Of a stretch of 6,454 bases of DNA, positions 1-6,454 are shown piece by piece. The DNA is from ZC4RG29 sp036381475 (GTDB lineage Bacteria; Bacteroidota; Bacteroidia; Cytophagales; Cyclobacteriaceae). The translations under genes and the position numbers were made by a program. The notes under the pieces were generated by a model. It did not search any database and was not told the origin of the DNA. It saw nothing but the letters and a program-made list of their open reading frames with translations. Position 1 is the stretch's first letter. Each line of letters starts with the position of its first letter. The stretch is taken from the NCBI GenBank assembly GCA_036381475.1, contig DASVCT010000153.1:1-6454 (forward strand), in the 5' to 3' direction.

Positions 1-294
1 GTCGCAAAAAAAATCGTCTCCATCCAAATTAACCACCCAATCCCCTGTCGCGAGATTTTCGAGGGCATTTTTATAGTTCTTAACTCTGCCCAGGTTGTGG
101 GAATTTCTAAAATAACGAACCCGCTCATCACCCTGAAACCGCCTTATCACCTGTTCCGTCGAATCACTCGAACAATCATCAGCAACAATAATTTCCAAAT
201 TGCCATACGTTTGGGCTAATGCACTTTCAACTGCCTTTTCTATGTAGCTAGCTTGATTATAGGTCGGGATAAGGATAGAGACTTTGGGCATCAT
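1..294 (-). CDS. Family 2 glycosyltransferase, N-terminal part (cut by window edge)
   Basis: The first 98 codons of a GT-A fold, family 2 glycosyltransferase; the rest lies beyond position 1. It would move a sugar from a nucleotide donor onto a growing lipid-linked glycan at the cytoplasmic side of the inner membrane. Visible marks are the opening strand VSILIPTYNQ (residues 5-14), the nucleotide-binding ADDCSSDST (38-46), a typical HNLG segment (66-69), and the metal-binding DxD in LDGDD (90-94, acidic residues D91 and D93). The start is ATGATG at 294; either Met could be used, and neither has a clear Shine-Dalgarno site. It lies 31 bases after the flippase stop on the same strand, so the two are probably one transcript. 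Donor and acceptor cannot be told from this fragment. The family assignment is firm, the specificity unknown. Confidence 0.93.
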   Translation of the reverse strand, partial: MMPKVSILIPTYNQASYIEKAVESALAQTYGNLEIIVADDCSSDSTEQVIRRFQGDERVRYFRNSHNLGRVKNYKNALENLATGDWVVNLDGDDFFCD

Positions 295-325
295 CGCAGG
301 CACTGGTCAGGGCAAAGTTTTCAAT

Positions 326-1861
326 TTACCTAAACACAAAACTCTTGCACTTCATCACAATCTGATTAACGTCCTTGTTAAAGGACGTTAAGAGATTGAA
401 TGCCAGCAAGAGAAGAATATAAATCGCCGAACCCATGAAGAAAACCAGTAGCGGATTTAGCTCCATCCATTCAACCATCCAGTTCACGACAAACAACAAC
501 ACAATATTAAGGACAATATTCTTCACCAAATACAGGAGTACGTCACCGTATCGTATATAAGGAAACAACTTCCAAACGTACAACTGGACAACCAGGACGT
601 TAATCGCATTCATGACCAGCAATGCGATGGGGAATCCCAGGATACCGAACTGTTGGATTCCGAAATAAATAAGGAAAATCAATGCAACGTTCGCCAGGAT
701 CTGATAATAAAAAGAGTACCTCAAGACCTGTGCTGCCATATACAGCCTGGATGCATTGGTGATTAATGCCAGAAGCGGCAATAACAGTGCAAACAGTTTC
801 ACAAATTCCGACGTTGCCTGAACCGACTCACCGTGAAAAGCCCCCCGCTCATAAAGCAAAGTAACCACTTGCTCACTATAATTGTATATGAGAAAACTCA
901 GAGGCGTTAAAACAAATATGAGCAACTTCGCAGTTGAAATAAAAACGTCATTCAGGTATTGAAAATCCTTTTTTGCAAACAACTCGTTGTACTTTATCCC
1001 TACGACCGATGAGACTTGATTTGTGATCAATTGATTGGGTATTTCCGCCGTCCGTTGTCCATAGTTTAAAGCAGAAATAATGCCTGCAGGGAACGCACTC
1101 AATAAATAGAGCGGAGCATAGGCGGATAACATCGTCGCCAAATTTCCGCTTTGGGCAAACACTATATCTTTAAGGACCGGCCTGGCAATCTTGCTTCCCC
1201 ATAAAAGAAAATTCCATCGAAGTTGCTTTTTGATCAGGTAAGCCAGCAGAATAAGACTAATGGCGTACCCAATGATTTGGCCAATGAGAACGCTGTTTAT
1301 GCTCAGCGCTTTGTGAAAAATGAAAAGGAACAACAGCGCCATTATTCCATTAATGCTGGTAATGATCATCGGAATGGTGAAATACTTGTAGGACGTCATG
1401 ACATTCACCAACAGATTGGTCATTATCATCAATGTGAAAACAGGTATCGACAATAGCACGACTTCCCTATTCTGACGTAACGACTCCTCACCAAAATTCG
1501 AGATGAGTAAAAGAATATCTACCGGTGCTGAAAGAAAAAGGAGGGTCGCAGCAATTCCAAATAGCAAGTAGAGGTAGATAAACGAATTGAGAAATCGCAT
1601 GGACTCCCTCTTACTTCGCTGTTCGCGCAAACGCATCGACTCGGGAATCAGAACGGAGGCATCAAGACTGTTGACGAAGGTGCTTACGAGGAGAATTGTA
1701 GAATAGCAGTAAAAATAGATATCGGTCTTGTCGTACGTCCCGAAATAATACGCTACAGCAACCCCTTGAAAAAAAATCAAAAGCTTGGAGGCAAAATTCA
1801 ATGCTGAGGAAAGTACAATTCCCTTCCTGTACGACTCAATTTTCAAAAAATGGAACTTCAT
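326..1861 (-). CDS. MurJ/MviN-family lipid-linked glycan flippase
   Basis: An integral membrane protein of the MOP exporter superfamily, 511 residues from the ATG at 1861, close to the usual MurJ length. It is hydrophobic throughout, with roughly 12-14 predicted membrane segments. It carries the MviN/MurJ signature YERGAF (about residues 337-342) followed by a helix pair rich in small residues, and a basic N-terminal start. Known family members flip undecaprenyl-pyrophosphate-linked sugars across the inner membrane. In this setting it may export a polysaccharide repeat unit, or be a second MurJ-type protein. An in-frame TTG at 1879 would add six residues. The ATG at 1861 is preferred because AGGA sits 8 bases before it. 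A match to the Bacteroidota -7 box lies about 60 bases upstream. Base composition is AT-rich: 21 of 60 G+C in 661-720, counted by hand. Substrate is inferred only. Confidence 0.88.
   Translation of the reverse strand: MKFHFLKIESYRKGIVLSSALNFASKLLIFFQGVAVAYYFGTYDKTDIYFYCYSTILLVSTFVNSLDASVLIPESMRLREQRSKRESMRFLNSFIYLYLLFGIAATLLFLSAPVDILLLISNFGEESLRQNREVVLLSIPVFTLMIMTNLLVNVMTSYKYFTIPMIITSINGIMALLFLFIFHKALSINSVLIGQIIGYAISLILLAYLIKKQLRWNFLLWGSKIARPVLKDIVFAQSGNLATMLSAYAPLYLLSAFPAGIISALNYGQRTAEIPNQLITNQVSSVVGIKYNELFAKKDFQYLNDVFISTAKLLIFVLTPLSFLIYNYSEQVVTLLYERGAFHGESVQATSEFVKLFALLLPLLALITNASRLYMAAQVLRYSFYYQILANVALIFLIYFGIQQFGILGFPIALLVMNAINVLVVQLYVWKLFPYIRYGDVLLYLVKNIVLNIVLLFVVNWMVEWMELNPLLVFFMGSAIYILLLLAFNLLTSFNKDVNQIVMKCKSFVFR
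366..391. repeat. Perfect 11-bp inverted repeat with 4-base loop inside flippase gene
   Basis: Arms TTAACGTCCTT (366-376) and AAGGACGTTAA (381-391) are exact reverse complements around the loop GTTA (377-380). As minus-strand RNA the loop reads UAAC. The element lies in the last 25 codons of the flippase gene and encodes part of LLTSFNKDVN. No T-tract follows on either strand, so it is not a standard intrinsic terminator. It may be an RNA stability or processing element between flippase and glycosyltransferase, a protein-binding site, or chance. Confidence 0.75.
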
Positions 1862-1924
1862 TATCGAAATCCTGGTCAATCAAAAAATTGGGCCTGCACC
1901 ATGTTAAAGGAAATGAGACATGTG

Positions 1925-1932
1925 CAAAATTA
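1925..1932 (-). promoter_or_regulatory. Candidate Bacteroidota -7 promoter element for the flippase gene
   Basis: On the minus strand this reads TAATTTTG, a full match to TAnnTTTG, in the 93-base gap between the secreted-protein stop and the flippase start. The implied transcript start would be about 57 bases before the ATG at 1861. No well-spaced -33 TTG is seen; the nearest plausible TTG is about 28 bases upstream. The match is visible; promoter activity is inferred. Confidence 0.35.
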
Positions 1933-1954
1933 GTCAGACCAAAGGAAATTATAT

Positions 1955-4927
1955 TCATTCCAACCTGACAATCCTCCTCGTGGTGCCATGAGTGCGGCCA
2001 TCATCTTCAAAGATTTCCAATACCAAATAGTAAAGACCGTTCTGGCCGATCCCGGGATCAATGTACTTGATGTGCGTGCCTGCCTCATTGTCCGTAAATG
2101 AGGTGCTATAAACTTTTTGGGCGCTTGAATTGTAGATCGTGAGTTGCACCTCGCCGGGGCGCAAAAGCTCATAAGCCACGCTTATTTCTTGCCTGAAGGG
2201 GTTCGGCGCCAGGGTAACGATCCCTCCCCGATCCGAACCATTTTCATCCGGGAATCTTATCCGGATAAGATAGGTCTTTTCCGTTGAATCATTCAGCGAA
2301 TCAAACGCCCTCACGACCAGGATGGTGTCGGCAGCATCGACCAGTTCAGGCGTACCCCAGACAGTCAGTGTCGCATCGCCTTCGCCATAAGCAGTTTCAA
2401 GCCAAACGGGTTTTGCAACAACCTCAATCCGATCTATGAAGTCACCACGAGGCAAGTCCGGGTCCGACGCAACAATGGACTGTTTGAATTCGGAACCCAC
2501 ATAAGCAAGCGAGTCAATATTGCTCAAGGCTGGAGCGCCATTGGTTATGATCGATGGTTTGAACACCTGAACATTGCGGTAACCGGTTGAAACGCCCGTG
2601 AATTCAACAACAATTGAATCCTTATGCGCCTCGGCATAGCTCGGGAGCCCCATCAAGGTCTGATCGTCGGCGTTGTATGTGATCCATTCCGGTTTCGATA
2701 CAAGGCTTACGTTGACCGAATCTTCAATTCGTATTGGAACCAACCAGGTCAACATCATGTCGGTCGTGTAAACACTGTTAGTTGTTAACTTCACCTCAAA
2801 CGGTTGTCCGGGTTTGATGGAGTCGGGCTGGCTGTACACATGGGGGTAAGGGATCATCGTGTAGTTCGATGGTTCACTTCTTGAACCGTTGTGGTCGACC
2901 GCAACTACCCTGTAAAACGTAAGAGGAGCCTTATCCCCTATCCGTACTGCCATCCCTGTTGATCTTGTTGTATCCAGCAAAGTGGAAGTCTCCGGGGTAA
3001 AGCCATATGCCTCGTTGCTTGCATGAATTTCATAGAACGCCGGTTCACTTCCTCCGCCGTTGGCTTCCCATTGAAGAAGAATACTATCACCCTGGATAAC
3101 GGCCTCCTGCATGACGGGAGGCATTGGCCCCTTCGGAATAAAAGACCACACCGGGCTCCATTCCCCCCAGGCGCCTTTGGAGTCCTTGGCGCGAACCCTC
3201 CAGTAATAGGTTGAGTCGGAATTCAGCATACCATCAAAGGGGATGCTGAAACGTGCTGTTCCCTGCCCGCCCGAAGCATGGCTGGTGTAAACCTCAAAAG
3301 ATGGCGAAAGGGGGAACCTCATGTCCTCCCTGTCGCTCAGTACGAATTCGTAGTCGATAATGCCATCCGGGTCAACAGCGGGCGACCATTCAAAAGTAAA
3401 TTTCAAACTATCGACCATTGCCCCATCGGCGGGAAATACAGGCTGTTCAACCCGTGACGGTGGTAGATTTTCCTCCGACTCCTGCCACTCGATGGTGACA
3501 GCCACATTCCGCTCGCCTTTGGTGCTGTCAGAGTACGCGATGATGTTGTCACCCAATTCAAGTTCAGGGAGAAAAAACCTGCTCACCTGAAAGTCGGACG
3601 TTATGCTCAGCGAATCGACCCCACACAAGTCACTTCCAGCCGCCAGCATATCGATTCTGACATAATAGCTGTACACCGCTTCAGAAGCCAGGGGGTCAAT
3701 AAAGTCCAACAGACTAATTGAATCTTCATGAACGCCGGTTTTTGAGTCTTCCCATACTGTAGTCCAGGATACAGAATCACGGGATACTGACAAGGAAATT
3801 TCATCGTCATTGCCCCGATAAAAACTGCCCTGGATCGTCCCATTAACGATGACAAAAGGAGACTCCACTTTTATTACCATGCTGGAATTCACACCAGTAT
3901 CCAGGGGGTGAACATTCGGTTCCGAGGGATCGTCAGTGGATGTTGTAAGCCCTGAATGACTATCGATCAACTCATCAAGCGGCGCATTGGTGAAATTGGT
4001 GCGATATACAATTCTGCCGTTGCGGATATTCCTCGCCGGAACATTGTGGATGCCATCCCAGGGGAGAAAGTGATGGTAATAGGCTCCAGGAGCCCAACTG
4101 TATTCCAGCATCTCTCCCGGACGAAGATTCAGGTCCAATGTATGATAATCGGGATAAAGGCCAGCATACTTCATTGGTGGCGTTGGCTCATAAACCGCAT
4201 CCGCCACATAGTTATTCAAGGTATTATAGAGAACTGCCTTTCCGTAATGATGGGTTCGCGTTATCAGGTACTTGTCGTAAGCAACGTCTTCATACGAAGC
4301 CAGTGTCGAGTTGTCACGCTTGAGATAAAAGACTTCAATATCGGGATCAAGCAGCACCGCCGTAGTATCGAACACGATTTCCTTAACAGAATGACGATTT
4401 CTTGGGCTGTACTCAAAATATGCCTTTCCTTCCTTCAACAGACCGGATGCAATGGAAGCGCCAACGAAGCTTGTATTGTAGCACATACCGTATCCGTAGA
4501 CGCCGAGAAATTTGACTGCATCGTCGACTTCCCGGCCGTATGCCGGTTCATAGTAATGCAGCCGATTATCCCTCATGAACTTCCAAACGGCCAACGCCCG
4601 CTCTTTGACTGTGGTTGCGCCGTCAAAGACTTCTGCTCGGATGGACTCGATGTCGTACCAGTTCCTCTTCCCATTCACTACCAGGCGGGGTTTGATCACC
4701 CTGGTTTGTCCCTCATTGGCGATCGTCAACTTCCTCATCGGCTGAAAAGCCTGTGAGTCGGGATAGGTGAAGGTATTGACACCGTCGAGACTACCTTCCA
4801 TGAATACAACAGCGGTGTCGGTGCCCTCTGAGAAGTATATAGTAGTGCTCTTGGGCGTAACACCACTCTGCGCCACCGCAAGAAAATGGGAGGCGAGCAT
4901 AAAGCATATGAGGAACCCGAATCGCAC
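1955..4927 (-). CDS. Secreted transglutaminase-like multidomain protein with type IX secretion sorting domain
   Basis: A 990-residue exported protein. Residues 1-19 form a signal peptide (Arg2, hydrophobic core, likely cleavage in AVA-Q). Residues about 95-200 look like a transglutaminase/protease core: Cys149 in GYGMCYN, His179 in NRHSV and Asp194 in LLDPD have the family's order and spacing. Residues 200-340 match no domain I can name. Residues 345-450 look beta-rich. Residues 486-598 resemble fibronectin III (TYYWRVRAKD, WSPVWSF), and about 602-690 a second such domain. Two related Ig-like repeats follow (KPEW at 745, KPVW at 839). Residues 901-990 are a type A sorting domain (APNPF at 907-911, NGLYYL, ending KxV-like RRIVRLE), expected to be removed on export through the type IX system to the cell surface or medium. 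The start is GTG without a clear Shine-Dalgarno; an ATG five codons earlier is separated from it by a TAG. The activity is unknown: amide-bond chemistry, or polysaccharide binding or cleavage, are possibilities. Confidence 0.9.
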   Translation of the reverse strand: MRFGFLICFMLASHFLAVAQSGVTPKSTTIYFSEGTDTAVVFMEGSLDGVNTFTYPDSQAFQPMRKLTIANEGQTRVIKPRLVVNGKRNWYDIESIRAEVFDGATTVKERALAVWKFMRDNRLHYYEPAYGREVDDAVKFLGVYGYGMCYNTSFVGASIASGLLKEGKAYFEYSPRNRHSVKEIVFDTTAVLLDPDIEVFYLKRDNSTLASYEDVAYDKYLITRTHHYGKAVLYNTLNNYVADAVYEPTPPMKYAGLYPDYHTLDLNLRPGEMLEYSWAPGAYYHHFLPWDGIHNVPARNIRNGRIVYRTNFTNAPLDELIDSHSGLTTSTDDPSEPNVHPLDTGVNSSMVIKVESPFVIVNGTIQGSFYRGNDDEISLSVSRDSVSWTTVWEDSKTGVHEDSISLLDFIDPLASEAVYSYYVRIDMLAAGSDLCGVDSLSITSDFQVSRFFLPELELGDNIIAYSDSTKGERNVAVTIEWQESEENLPPSRVEQPVFPADGAMVDSLKFTFEWSPAVDPDGIIDYEFVLSDREDMRFPLSPSFEVYTSHASGGQGTARFSIPFDGMLNSDSTYYWRVRAKDSKGAWGEWSPVWSFIPKGPMPPVMQEAVIQGDSILLQWEANGGGSEPAFYEIHASNEAYGFTPETSTLLDTTRSTGMAVRIGDKAPLTFYRVVAVDHNGSRSEPSNYTMIPYPHVYSQPDSIKPGQPFEVKLTTNSVYTTDMMLTWLVPIRIEDSVNVSLVSKPEWITYNADDQTLMGLPSYAEAHKDSIVVEFTGVSTGYRNVQVFKPSIITNGAPALSNIDSLAYVGSEFKQSIVASDPDLPRGDFIDRIEVVAKPVWLETAYGEGDATLTVWGTPELVDAADTILVVRAFDSLNDSTEKTYLIRIRFPDENGSDRGGIVTLAPNPFRQEISVAYELLRPGEVQLTIYNSSAQKVYSTSFTDNEAGTHIKYIDPGIGQNGLYYLVLEIFEDDGRTHGTTRRIVRLE

Positions 4928-4930
4928 GAA

Positions 4931-4942
4931 CTAAGCTTTCAT
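4931..4942 (-). other. In-frame ATG-AAA-GCT-TAG mini-frame just upstream of the secreted protein's GTG start
   Basis: Reading the minus strand: ATG (4942-4940), AAA, GCT, TAG (4933-4931), TTC, then the GTG start (4927-4925). The ATG and GTG share a frame. If the TAG were a sense codon, the signal peptide would begin Met-Lys-Ala-x-Phe-Val-Arg, a very ordinary export signal. It may be a nonsense mutation tolerated by starting at GTG, a sequence error, or a tiny leader frame that affects translation. Confidence 0.4.
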
Positions 4943-5002
4943 GATGAAGGAGCCTGATGAACAGCCGGCCGGCAAAACTGCGGGCTCCCGTTTGAGGTAA
5001 AG

Positions 5003-5010
5003 CAAAGATA
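5003..5010 (-). promoter_or_regulatory. Candidate Bacteroidota -7 promoter element for the secreted transglutaminase-like gene
   Basis: On the minus strand this reads TATCTTTG, a full match to TAnnTTTG, inside the divergent intergenic region. Transcription would begin about 7 bases downstream, giving a leader of roughly 70 bases before the GTG at 4927. A T-run lies at roughly -33 spacing, but no clean TTG does. The leader includes the palindrome GCCGGCCGGC (4964-4973) and the ATG-AAA-GCT-TAG mini-frame. Confidence 0.42.
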
Positions 5011-5199
5011 ATCAAAGCACCGCTCAGAAAAAACCGGAAATATGTGCAAGGATTTACGCAGTGGAGATCGCTGGCCAGGCAAAAAACCTACACATTTACC
5101 ATCGCCTATTGTGAGTTCGTTTGAATACGTTCATCCCAACTCGGTAAGCCCGTACAGGTTCTCTTTCATTTTTCGCATTTTACACAAAAATTGACCTGC

Positions 5200-6324
5200 A
5201 TGCACGTACCGTTCGTCGACCTGGAGGCACAATACCAATCCATGAAGGATGAGCTGGACCAAGCCATCAACGACGCTGTTAAAGGCTTCAACTTTATCCG
5301 GGGAAAGGAAGTCACTCGGTTCGAAGAAGCCTTCGGTCGCATGATGGGCCTCCCTCACGTCGTCGCTACCGGCAACGGCACCGACGCACTGTTCATCGCA
5401 TTAAAAGTTCTCGGCATCGGACCCGGCGACGAGGTCATCACCCCAGCCTTCAGCTGCATTCCCTCCGCCGAAGTAATCACACTATGCCACGCTAAGCCGG
5501 TGTTCGCTGACGTACACCCCGAAACGTATACGCTGAACCCGGACCGTATCGAACATCACATCACCCCGAAAACTAAAGCGATAATCGCAGTACACATTTT
5601 CGGCCAGGCGGCGCATATCGAAGAAATCCGCTCCATCTGTGATCGACACAACCTCTTTCTCATTGAAGACTGCGCCCAGGCACATGGCACGGAAATGAAC
5701 GGCCGCTTCGCAGGCACATTCGGTCACGCCTCAGCATTCAGCTTCTATCCCACCAAAAACCTCGGCGCCTACGGCGATGCTGGATGCTTCGCCACCTCCG
5801 ACCCCGAACTCGCCGAAAAAGCACGACGCTTCGCCAACCACGGCGCCCTCCAAAAGGATGACCACGTTTTTGAAGGCTTCAACAGCCGAATGGACACCCT
5901 ACAGGCAGCTATACTACTGACCAAATTGCCCCACCTGGCCTCATGGAATGCCAAACGACGCGACAATGCGAACCTGTACCACGCTATGCTGGAGGGAATC
6001 GGTGACATCATAACCCCCAAAGAAAGGCCCCAATCCACTCATACGTTCCACATCTACGCAATTCGCACCAGGGAACGCGATGCCCTGAAGGCATTTCTCC
6101 AGGATCGCGGCATTCAAACGATGGTGCACTACCCCTACGCGCTTCATACCCTGCCAGCGTACCGCCACCTCGCTCACGCCAGGGAGGATTTTCCCGTTGC
6201 CGACCGCTTGTCGAATGAACTGCTTTCCCTGCCGGTCTATCCGGAAATAACAGAGGAACAACTCCGTTATGTAAGTGCGGCCATTCAGGATTTTTATCGA
6301 GGCCGGAACGGGAAAAATCAGTAA
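5200..6324 (+). CDS. DegT/DnrJ/EryC1/StrS-family PLP-dependent sugar aminotransferase
   Basis: Converts a nucleotide-linked keto-sugar to the amino-sugar using pyridoxal phosphate and, usually, glutamate as amino donor; cytoplasmic. It is 374 residues from the ATG at 5200, a normal length for the family. Family marks, numbered from that Met, are PFVDL near the N-terminus, NGTDAL (59-64, phosphate-binding loop), IEDCAQAHG with D157 and Q160 at the cofactor ring, SFYPTKNLG with S181 and the Schiff-base lysine K186, GDAGCFAT, and NSRMDTLQAAIL (228-239), which is typical of WbpE/FdtB-like enzymes. C-terminal MVHYPYALH and LSLPVYPEIT also fit. An in-frame TTG at 5191 would add three residues, but the ATG aligns better with the family start. 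No clear Shine-Dalgarno is present; the upstream stretch is A-rich. It is clearly more G+C-rich than the flippase gene (39 of 60 in 5761-5820). The exact sugar product cannot be decided from sequence alone. Confidence 0.95.
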   Translation: MHVPFVDLEAQYQSMKDELDQAINDAVKGFNFIRGKEVTRFEEAFGRMMGLPHVVATGNGTDALFIALKVLGIGPGDEVITPAFSCIPSAEVITLCHAKPVFADVHPETYTLNPDRIEHHITPKTKAIIAVHIFGQAAHIEEIRSICDRHNLFLIEDCAQAHGTEMNGRFAGTFGHASAFSFYPTKNLGAYGDAGCFATSDPELAEKARRFANHGALQKDDHVFEGFNSRMDTLQAAILLTKLPHLASWNAKRRDNANLYHAMLEGIGDIITPKERPQSTHTFHIYAIRTRERDALKAFLQDRGIQTMVHYPYALHTLPAYRHLAHAREDFPVADRLSNELLSLPVYPEITEEQLRYVSAAIQDFYRGRNGKNQ

Positions 6325-6340
6325 TTGGATTTCATTTCAC

Positions 6341-6348
6341 TATTTTTG
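6341..6348 (+). promoter_or_regulatory. Possible -7 promoter element before the WecA-like gene
   Basis: Reads TATTTTTG, matching TAnnTTTG, in the 40-base gap after the aminotransferase. A transcript from here would start only about 10 bases before the ATG at 6365. The nearest upstream TTG (6325-6327) is only 13 bases from the box, shorter than usual. Co-transcription with the aminotransferase is equally likely. Confidence 0.22.
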
Positions 6349-6364
6349 GGAACATTTGACCCTA

Positions 6365-6454
6365 ATGGCCATCCTGCTCGCGACCGTCATCACCTCCTTT
6401 GTTATCGGTTTCCTCACTATCCCGGTGATCATCAAATATTCGATGCAAAAGAAC
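6365..6454 (+). CDS. Probable MraY/WecA-family polyprenyl-phosphate sugar-1-phosphate transferase, N-terminus only
   Basis: Thirty codons from an ATG at 6365 to the window edge. The peptide is one hydrophobic membrane helix (AILLATVITSFVIGFLTIPV) followed by IIKYSMQKN. This is the typical first helix and cytoplasmic turn of WecA/TagO-like glycosyltransferase family 4 proteins, where the next residues are usually a short Asp-rich stretch that falls outside the window. Such enzymes move a HexNAc-1-phosphate onto undecaprenyl phosphate and start glycan assembly. It lies 40 bases after the aminotransferase stop, on the same strand, which fits an operon. The frame stays open upstream back across the aminotransferase stop, so a start at TTG 6356 is possible. 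With so few residues, another membrane protein cannot be excluded. Confidence 0.62.
   Translation, partial: MAILLATVITSFVIGFLTIPVIIKYSMQKN

Larger units (their letters stand above)
4928..5199. promoter_or_regulatory. Divergent intergenic region between the two gene groups
   Basis: This 272-base region separates the minus-strand secreted-protein gene from the plus-strand aminotransferase gene and must carry control signals for both. On the minus side it has a TAnnTTTG match at 5003-5010. On the plus side I find no full match; TTCGTTTG at 5116-5123 differs at one fixed position and has no suitable upstream TTG. It contains the palindrome GCCGGCCGGC at 4964-4973. The octamer TGCATGCA overlaps the aminotransferase ATG at 5197-5204. 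I see no convincing gene or RNA in it. Confidence 0.5.

Noticed and set aside
366..391. Hairpin as an intrinsic terminator
   Set aside because: No T-run follows the stem on either strand, and it lies inside a coding sequence.
1223..1456. A 77-codon plus-strand open frame
   Set aside because: It is antisense to the flippase gene and rich in Asn, Gln and His, as expected from reading hydrophobic codons backwards.
3956..4756. A 266-codon open frame on the plus strand
   Set aside because: It lies wholly antisense to the secreted transglutaminase-like gene, whose signal peptide, motifs and sorting tail are clear. The translated product shows no recognisable domain and has a shadow-like composition.
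4964..4973. Palindrome GCCGGCCGGC in the divergent region
   Set aside because: It is short, has no loop and no second copy in the window. It could be an operator half-site, but nothing else supports that, so it is only mentioned with the intergenic region.
4791..5015. A 74-codon minus-strand open frame across the start of the secreted-protein gene
   Set aside because: It overlaps the signal-peptide coding region in another frame, is Arg/His/Cys-rich and has no family features.
5116..5123. TTCGTTTG as a -7 box for the aminotransferase gene
   Set aside because: One fixed position of TAnnTTTG is mismatched and no suitably spaced upstream TTG is present.
5941..6261. A 106-codon minus-strand open frame
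   Set aside because: It is antisense to the aminotransferase gene, which is firmly identified.

Overview
The window comes from a polysaccharide (exopolysaccharide, capsule or LPS O-antigen) biosynthesis region of a member of the Bacteroidota. Three things in the sequence point to that phylum. The long central gene ends in a type IX secretion (Por) C-terminal sorting domain. Starts mostly lack a clear Shine-Dalgarno sequence. The intergenic gaps hold matches to the Bacteroidota -7 promoter element TAnnTTTG. No RNA genes, mobile elements or CRISPR arrays are visible, and no stretch above 300 bases lacks a gene.

Left part, minus strand, read right to left. A 990-residue secreted protein (1955-4927) has a transglutaminase-like Cys-His-Asp core, fibronectin/Ig-like beta domains and a type IX sorting tail. 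It is followed by a MurJ/MviN-type multi-membrane lipid-carrier flippase (326-1861). Next is the first 98 codons of a family 2 glycosyltransferase, cut by the left edge (1-294). The gap between flippase and glycosyltransferase is only 31 bases, so they are probably co-transcribed.

Right part, plus strand. A 272-base divergent intergenic region (4928-5199) leads to a DegT/DnrJ/EryC1/StrS sugar aminotransferase (5200-6324). After 40 bases comes the N-terminus of a probable MraY/WecA-type polyprenyl-phosphate sugar-1-phosphate transferase, cut by the right edge (6365-6454).

Together the genes fit a lipid-linked glycan pathway. The aminotransferase makes a nucleotide-linked amino sugar, the WecA-like enzyme loads the first sugar onto undecaprenyl phosphate, the family 2 glycosyltransferase extends the glycan, and the MurJ-like protein flips it. 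The secreted transglutaminase-like protein is the odd member and the least explained gene. The most notable sequence-level oddities are an in-frame TAG three codons after an ATG just upstream of that gene's GTG start, and a perfect 11-bp stem with a 4-base loop inside the 3' end of the flippase gene.
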